A stretch of DNA of 64,000 nucleotides, taken from the NCBI RefSeq assembly GCF_004027225.2, contig NC_044288.2, positions 22,268,744-22,332,743 on the forward strand. The letters are read 5' to 3'. Source of the DNA: Strigops habroptila. Taxonomy: Eukaryota > Chordata > Aves > Psittaciformes > Psittacidae. The translations under genes were made by a program, and so were the position numbers. A model generated the notes under the pieces. It was not told the DNA's origin and did no database searches. It saw only the letters and a program-made list of their open reading frames with translations. Shown piece after piece: positions 58,907-64,000 of this stretch (positions are counted from its first letter, which is position 1; the number at the start of each line of letters is the position of its first letter).

Positions 58907-61900
58907 TCAAATATTTAAGTACTTCACCCCAGGAACAAACTCCTTTGCGTTTGGATTCAGATTACTCTTGACCTAAGGGAGGGAAAAACAGAAGTCTAGT
59001 TGAATCATTCTTTTCATCTTCCCTGTTCAAGCTGACAGCATTAGGAACAGTTTATGGGTTTAGGGTAACAGTCAGGCACGTGATGGGGGTTTTGCATCTA
59101 TCAAGAGTCTCTCTGATCACTCGAAGAGCACACTCCTCTGCGCTAGTACCCGAATTATCCACCCTTCCTTAGCACCACCTGGGTGTTCCAGTCAGATGAG
59201 GGCTCAGGGAATGAGAAACAAGCAAACCACAGGCATGCATCAAACGCAGCTACTTGGCTTAATGCTGAAAAAGCTTTTTCTGAAGCCAAGCTGTCAAAAC
59301 GTGCCATGAGGTTTTTAGATCTTGCTTATTTAAGCAAGAGGAGACTTGTTCCAGGAACTTCAGCCATTTCTGGGAATTTAATGTATATGAGCACTGTATT
59401 GATTTTCTACATTGCCGTGCCTGTGACTACCCTGCCCTGCTACTTGGCGAGCTGCTGCTCTGCAATGTCCTGCAGTTATAGGTGGGCAGCATCTTCAAAC
59501 CGAGTTCTTTATCATGAGGAAATGGAGGGTTAGGCTTTTGTGTTCTAAAACTGCTGCCTGCAGCTGCTTAAGCTTGGAGAGGTAGGAAATTGTATCCGAA
59601 TTTCACAGCAGTTTTGTGACCTGACAGTGTTTTTTGTACTCTGTACCAGCAACTTCATATTATGTCAGGGAAAATAGGTACACGCTGCCCCTTCCTTTCA
59701 GTTAAGCCAGGACAACAGTCACACAGTAAGAAAGAGGGAAATAATCACAGTGAGGCTGCCTTCCCCTTAGAATTTCTACAAAGGGATCTGCTATGGTTTG
59801 CCCAATCCAAACCAGACCTCAGAACACAGCTCGTTCCCACCCCACACATAAGTGGTGACAGATGCTCAATTAAACCTTTGCAGTCTTGTCACCAAATGGC
59901 ACTTCAGAGTTCGGGCTTCACACACTGCCTTTTTTAACACACTGTATACCCAAACCCGCTTGAATTTATGCCACGGGCTAGGAAAGGCCCCATGTGGTTA
60001 TGAAGAAAACCACTGAATAGGTCACGCCACTTGGGGGAACATCCCTTGCCCAACTGTTCCACATTTCCCCCTCCAGCAGAGCCAGGCAGTTGTAGAGTCT
60101 CTGGCTCATGTGTAACGGGTTTCGCCCTGCCATTATCACCAATAAAAATCAGCCTTAGCCAAAGAGAGATGTCAAGCTTGAGAAATAGGATGAGAAACCA
60201 ATTTACCACCAGATCCTCCAGTGATGAGCTGTCACTGATAACAAGGTCATTGAACTGGTCCTGGATTTGATCCATTGTTTGTGGGAGATCACGAGCTGGA
60301 ATAAACCATTCATGCTCCTCCTCTTCTTCCAGCATCTCCTGGAAGCAGCGCTCAATGAATTCTTCTTCCCACAACTCCTCTTCGATCTACACAATGAGAA
60401 GAAACTGCTTCATCAACAAGCTTCTCAAGAGCTTGGGTCTTCATTCCAAGGTTTGTGCACCTAGCTGGCTTGCTCTCTAGCTATGCACCAGGACTTGCAG
60501 CACACCACCATGCTCGTGCTGCAGGGAGGCAAGCAGCTTTGGGGTTTTAACGTAGGGAAGTGCTTTGTCCCAGGAATTGGGCTGCAGCTAAAGGGAATGG
60601 CAGGAGAACACCCCAGCTGTTTCATTGGCAGCTTGTTACAAGCTCAAGAAGGAGGAAAATGTTGGTTCCAAGTAAAAATTTCAGATGTACCACCTAGCCT
60701 GCACTCAACTCACTGCGAGTATGAGGAAGGGAACAGGGACAACGCATGCAGCCAGGCACACTCCCTAGGGAAGTGTCCTCCAAGACTCTTGGGGAAAAAA
60801 TAACCACTGCCTGTCCCTTGGCATGGGGAATAAGCAGCATTTCCTTGGCTTCAGGTTAGGTGTTCAGCCAACACAGTTCTCCTAAGGAACTCTGCGTGAT
60901 CTTCATGGTTGTTAAGAATGCTGACCTGCTGTGCTCTAAGCAGGGCAAATCAACTGATGCAGAACTGCCACATGTTGCAAAGATTAAAGGAAAGTTTTCC
61001 TTGGTTGTTCAGTAAACAAGCTTTGGAGGGAGTTCATCCCAACAAGTTTTCCATGTCCTGCATTGCAGTACTTAAGCAGGGAAATAGAAGCTGGTGTGAA
61101 TGACTTGCCAGGCATAAGAGAGTGGAAAAATTATTCAGGACATATTTAAAAGCTCACCCAATGGAAGCTCAAACAAGTTTTCCTATCTATCCTTCACTCT
61201 GAAATTAAATACATACTCGACCCTGAAGTGGAAATTCAGTTATGTAAAACAAAACCAAAAAATGAAAGCCAGAGTTGAGGGCTGCTGCAATACGTAGGTC
61301 CCCTGTGCCTGGGGCAAACACACTCATCAGCTCACTTGGTGCTCAAGATGCACAGCTTTGGGGAACAGGGACTCATCACCACATGCTCTAAGCCACTGTC
61401 CACACAATTCAAACCCTGCACGAAGCTCTGACTTTGTGGTTTCCCCAGCAGAGCACTCCAGAGGACAGGAGTCTCCCATCAATCCTCCCTGGGGCACTGT
61501 GGCCATCCTGCACTGGGCAGGAGGCAGTGGCAGGCACGCAGCTGTGTGCCAGTGTTACAGCAGGGGTTGCCTGGCACCGGGGTCTTTGTTACATGGTTGT
61601 GCACCTATGGGTGCCTCCAGCAGCAGTTCCAGAGGTGCTAAATAACATTTAGTTCCCCAAATGCCTTGAAATGAAGACTGCCTGTTTATATTTTCCAGCT
61701 CGAGTTTAACTTGTTCAGGTTCCCCCAGAGAACTGTGCCTACTGCTGCACAACTAGGCTGCCACGTGGTGTTTGCCTGCCTGAATACAACCAGCTTCCCC
61801 CGTGCTCCCACCTTTCCTCTTCTCTGTTTACTCATGGCACAAGGCTCAGCTGCTTCCCCAAGAACTACACATCCCCTATGCCAACCACAGGACAGTCCCC

Positions 61901-62856
61901 GGGAGGAAACAGCCACCCAATGGGGACCAGCACTGAGAGCATCCTGCCTCTGTATGCACGAGAGAATTTACATCTTGTGAGCAACCTGAGTTCCAGACTA
62001 GCTTTGTGCCCTGCTGGCTCCCTAAAGAGAGAGCAGCAGACATCCTATTGCAGCCACTCAGCCTTCAGCACAGCCACACTGTGCTGAGAAAGTAGCTATG
62101 TGAGTACAAAGATCAGGTTTTGATTGTGAAGGGGGCTGTGGGAAGAGGCTGTTCCTCTTCCACAGGAGGGAAACTGTGTCCAGATGCAAGGTGAGAGATG
62201 AAGTTTAAGGCTTCCTTCCAACCTGATTGCAAAGGCCAGCTCTAAGACACTTCAGTATTAAGCAATGACCAGGACTATCACCCAACAGCTACGTCCACTG
62301 ACTCCCTTTGGAACAGCAGCCCTGTGACGAGGCAGGGAGGCACTGGGATGTATCCAGTTCAGAACTACAGCATGCCTGCACATGTAAAACCTCTGCAGGC
62401 CAGCAGCCTACCTAGAGCCGTCCCTTCCAAAGTGCCAATAAACTCTGCCAACGTTGTTTCCCTCCCTCCTGCAGCAGCAGGGAATTACTCGATGCATACC
62501 TCTCATATTTTCCACCAAGATTACAAAAACCTCATATTTATTGCCAGATGAACTGAGATCAGCCTGTTCCCCAGGGTTCTTCAGCAAGCCCATTTAAAAA
62601 CTCCCATCTCTGAAGGACTGCCAGTCTTGGACCCTGGTTGCTAAGCCACAGCATCTCTCCCTTCAGCTAGAGAATGGTAAAGCCTATCACAAGACATTTA
62701 GAGAAGGAAATTACTTGCCTGCCTGTTGAATTCCTCTTCATTCTCCATCCACATGTACTCCGCAAAGGGATTGTCATCTTCATGAGAATGACCATTTATG
62801 ATCACATCTTCGCTGATGATGCTCGGGCTGGTACTGCTGCGACTCGGATCTTTCAT
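58907..62856 (-). CDS. PAIP2: PAIP2, poly(A)-binding protein-interacting protein 2 (3 coding exons)
   Basis: Reverse-strand exons in transcript order: 62856-62719, 60386-60207, 58972-58907. They give 46 + 60 + 21 = 127 residues, the same length as human. The acidic N-terminal half ([21 protein letters not shown], then [20 protein letters not shown]) is the PAM1 region that binds RRM2-3 of PABP. The C-terminal [16 protein letters not shown] is the PAM2 motif that binds the MLLE domain. The protein represses translation by displacing PABP from poly(A) and from eIF4G. Intron 1 uses a GC donor (CAG/GCAAGT). Only this boundary gives the conserved ...NRQ-IEEE junction, so I take it as real. The last residues are YLNI where I recall mammals having YGNI. 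The coding exon is preceded by an acceptor (AATTACAG) with 22 bases of 5' UTR, so at least one upstream non-coding exon exists. Confidence 0.96.
58973..60206 (-). other. PAIP2: PAIP2 intron between coding exons 2 and 3
   Basis: GT-AG intron of about 1.2 kb. Nothing else recognised; a 116-codon plus-strand open frame at 59183 is a chance frame. Confidence 0.7.
60387..62718 (-). other. PAIP2: PAIP2 GC-AG intron between coding exons 1 and 2
   Basis: About 2.3 kb. The donor is GCAAGT (GC at 62718-62717) and the acceptor TGTGTAG. No repeats or exons were recognised inside, apart from a doubtful CR1-like tail near 62200-62225. Confidence 0.75.
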
Positions 62857-64000
62857 GGCTGCGTCTTTGATTCAACGTCTGTAATTAAGAAACGCAGCAA
62901 TTAAAGAGGTGCAGATTCACTCATTACCCTGCTCTGCACAAGGGAAGGCTGTGCACGGATGTGAAGGCTCTGGGTAGCACCGTTGTGGCTGCAGCAGAGC
63001 TCTGCTTGCTGCAACAGGAGCATCAGAAATGCCGTTGCCATTGTATGCAGAGTGATTAATTAATTTCCCCAAATTAAAGCTCATCAAATCAGCAAATGCC
63101 AAGCACCGAGGCCAATTAAAAGGGACAGGAAAGAGCAGAAAGCATGCGTGCTTGCCAGTAGGAATGTATTTAAGGCAACATCGAAGAAATAAAAAGGAAA
63201 ACTTGCTTTCCAAAACACTTTCAAAGCTCCTACCCAAGTGCCAACAAACTCCACTGGAGACGAACTGTGCCCAGCGCCTGTACTGGTTCAGAGGTGGGGG
63301 GCAGCACGTGAGGGGAATTCCCAAGGATACCCCATGCTAGGGGAAACTCAGCGTGGCTTTTAGCCCACCCAAATACTGTGACAGGATGTTCCACCGCCTG
63401 GGAAGCTTCAGGTAAAGCCCACACCACAATGCAGGGGAAGTCAGTGCGTGCTCCCCTCTGCTCCCCCTGCATTCGCAGGGGTTGAGTCATGCCTGGAGAG
63501 CGCTCAACACTTGTGTGTGCCGCTGCTACGCGATACGGCAGCGGCCCGGGCTCCAGGAATGAAGGTACAGTTGGCAAGCGTGGCTTGTTCCACCTAACCC
63601 CAGTCGAAAGCAGGACAAAACCTAAATTTGGGCTGAACCCTCGCCACAAGGAGGGTGCTGCAGCCTTTCTGTCCGGCTGAGCACAGAGACCAGAGCCTGC
63701 TCCTCACAGCCCAGCTCCTAACTGAAACCCTCATTTCGTGAGGTAAGGCTGCTGCTCTTCCTGCACCATGCTCAGCTACAGGTATCAATACTGGAACAGC
63801 TGAGTAGTTTTAGACACTAATCCTGGCAGTGTTATTCTTTTAAACGTTATACAAAGCAGGTATGAGGCAATGAGTTAAAAAAAAAAACCCCAAAATCAGA
63901 CTTGAATATTCTTCTAGTGCTAAAAATTTGCAATGGAGTGATGCAGCAGGGAGTGAAAACAGGTTTATTTTAGTCTCCAATCAACGTTTTAGCTCGTTGT
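62857..64000 (-). other. PAIP2: Upstream part of PAIP2 (5' UTR segment and first intron)
   Basis: Bases 62878-62857 are the 5' UTR part of the start-codon exon. The rest to the window end is presumably intron. A mildly CpG-containing patch at about 63500-63550 is not strong enough to call the promoter. Confidence 0.5.

Noticed and set aside
59183-59533. 116-codon plus-strand open frame inside the PAIP2 intron
   Set aside because: No recognisable protein and no transcription signals; a chance frame.

Overview
This window is vertebrate nuclear DNA, most likely from a bird. All seven protein-coding genes but SMIM33 and PROB1 have coding regions split by GT-AG introns, there are CpG-island promoters, and the interspersed repeats are overwhelmingly 3' fragments of CR1 non-LTR retrotransposons with the avian-style tail. 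Nothing here is prokaryotic: no operons, CRISPR arrays or rRNA/tRNA genes were seen.

The gene order matches, in inverted orientation, the human 5q31.2 block. From left to right it reads SMIM33 (minus, 3.3-4.4 kb), ECSCR (plus, 6.5-23 kb), DNAJC18 (plus, 26.5-39.1 kb), the expected place of SPATA24 (CpG island at 41.6-42.2 kb but no recognisable SPATA24 coding exons), PROB1 (plus, 44.9-49.3 kb), MZB1 (plus, 50.3-51.4 kb), SLC23A1 (plus, 52.3-55.6 kb) and PAIP2 (minus, 58.9-62.9 kb, first exon probably beyond or near the right edge). STING1, expected left of SMIM33 from mammalian order, was not found in the window. I reconstructed exon by exon, checking that splice phases close and that the spliced frames match what I remember of the human proteins.

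The base composition is split. The ECSCR-DNAJC18 half (6-41 kb) is AT-richer with long introns. The 41.6-56 kb half is very GC-rich with compact introns and several short tandem repeats. ECSCR/SMIM33 form a divergent pair and SLC23A1/PAIP2 a convergent pair.

The genes do not form a single pathway. They encode an endothelial sialomucin-like receptor (ECSCR), an ER-membrane J-protein (DNAJC18), an ER-resident B-cell chaperone cofactor (MZB1), a sodium-ascorbate transporter (SLC23A1), a translation repressor that binds PABP (PAIP2), and two poorly understood proteins (SMIM33, PROB1). The points most worth a second look are: the FG-repeat coding minisatellite and the one-base homopolymer frameshift in PROB1; the CpG-island promoter with an RFX-like X-box where SPATA24 should be; a GC-AG intron in PAIP2; two possible C-termini for ECSCR; and a DNAJC18 that lacks the mammalian N-terminal extension.
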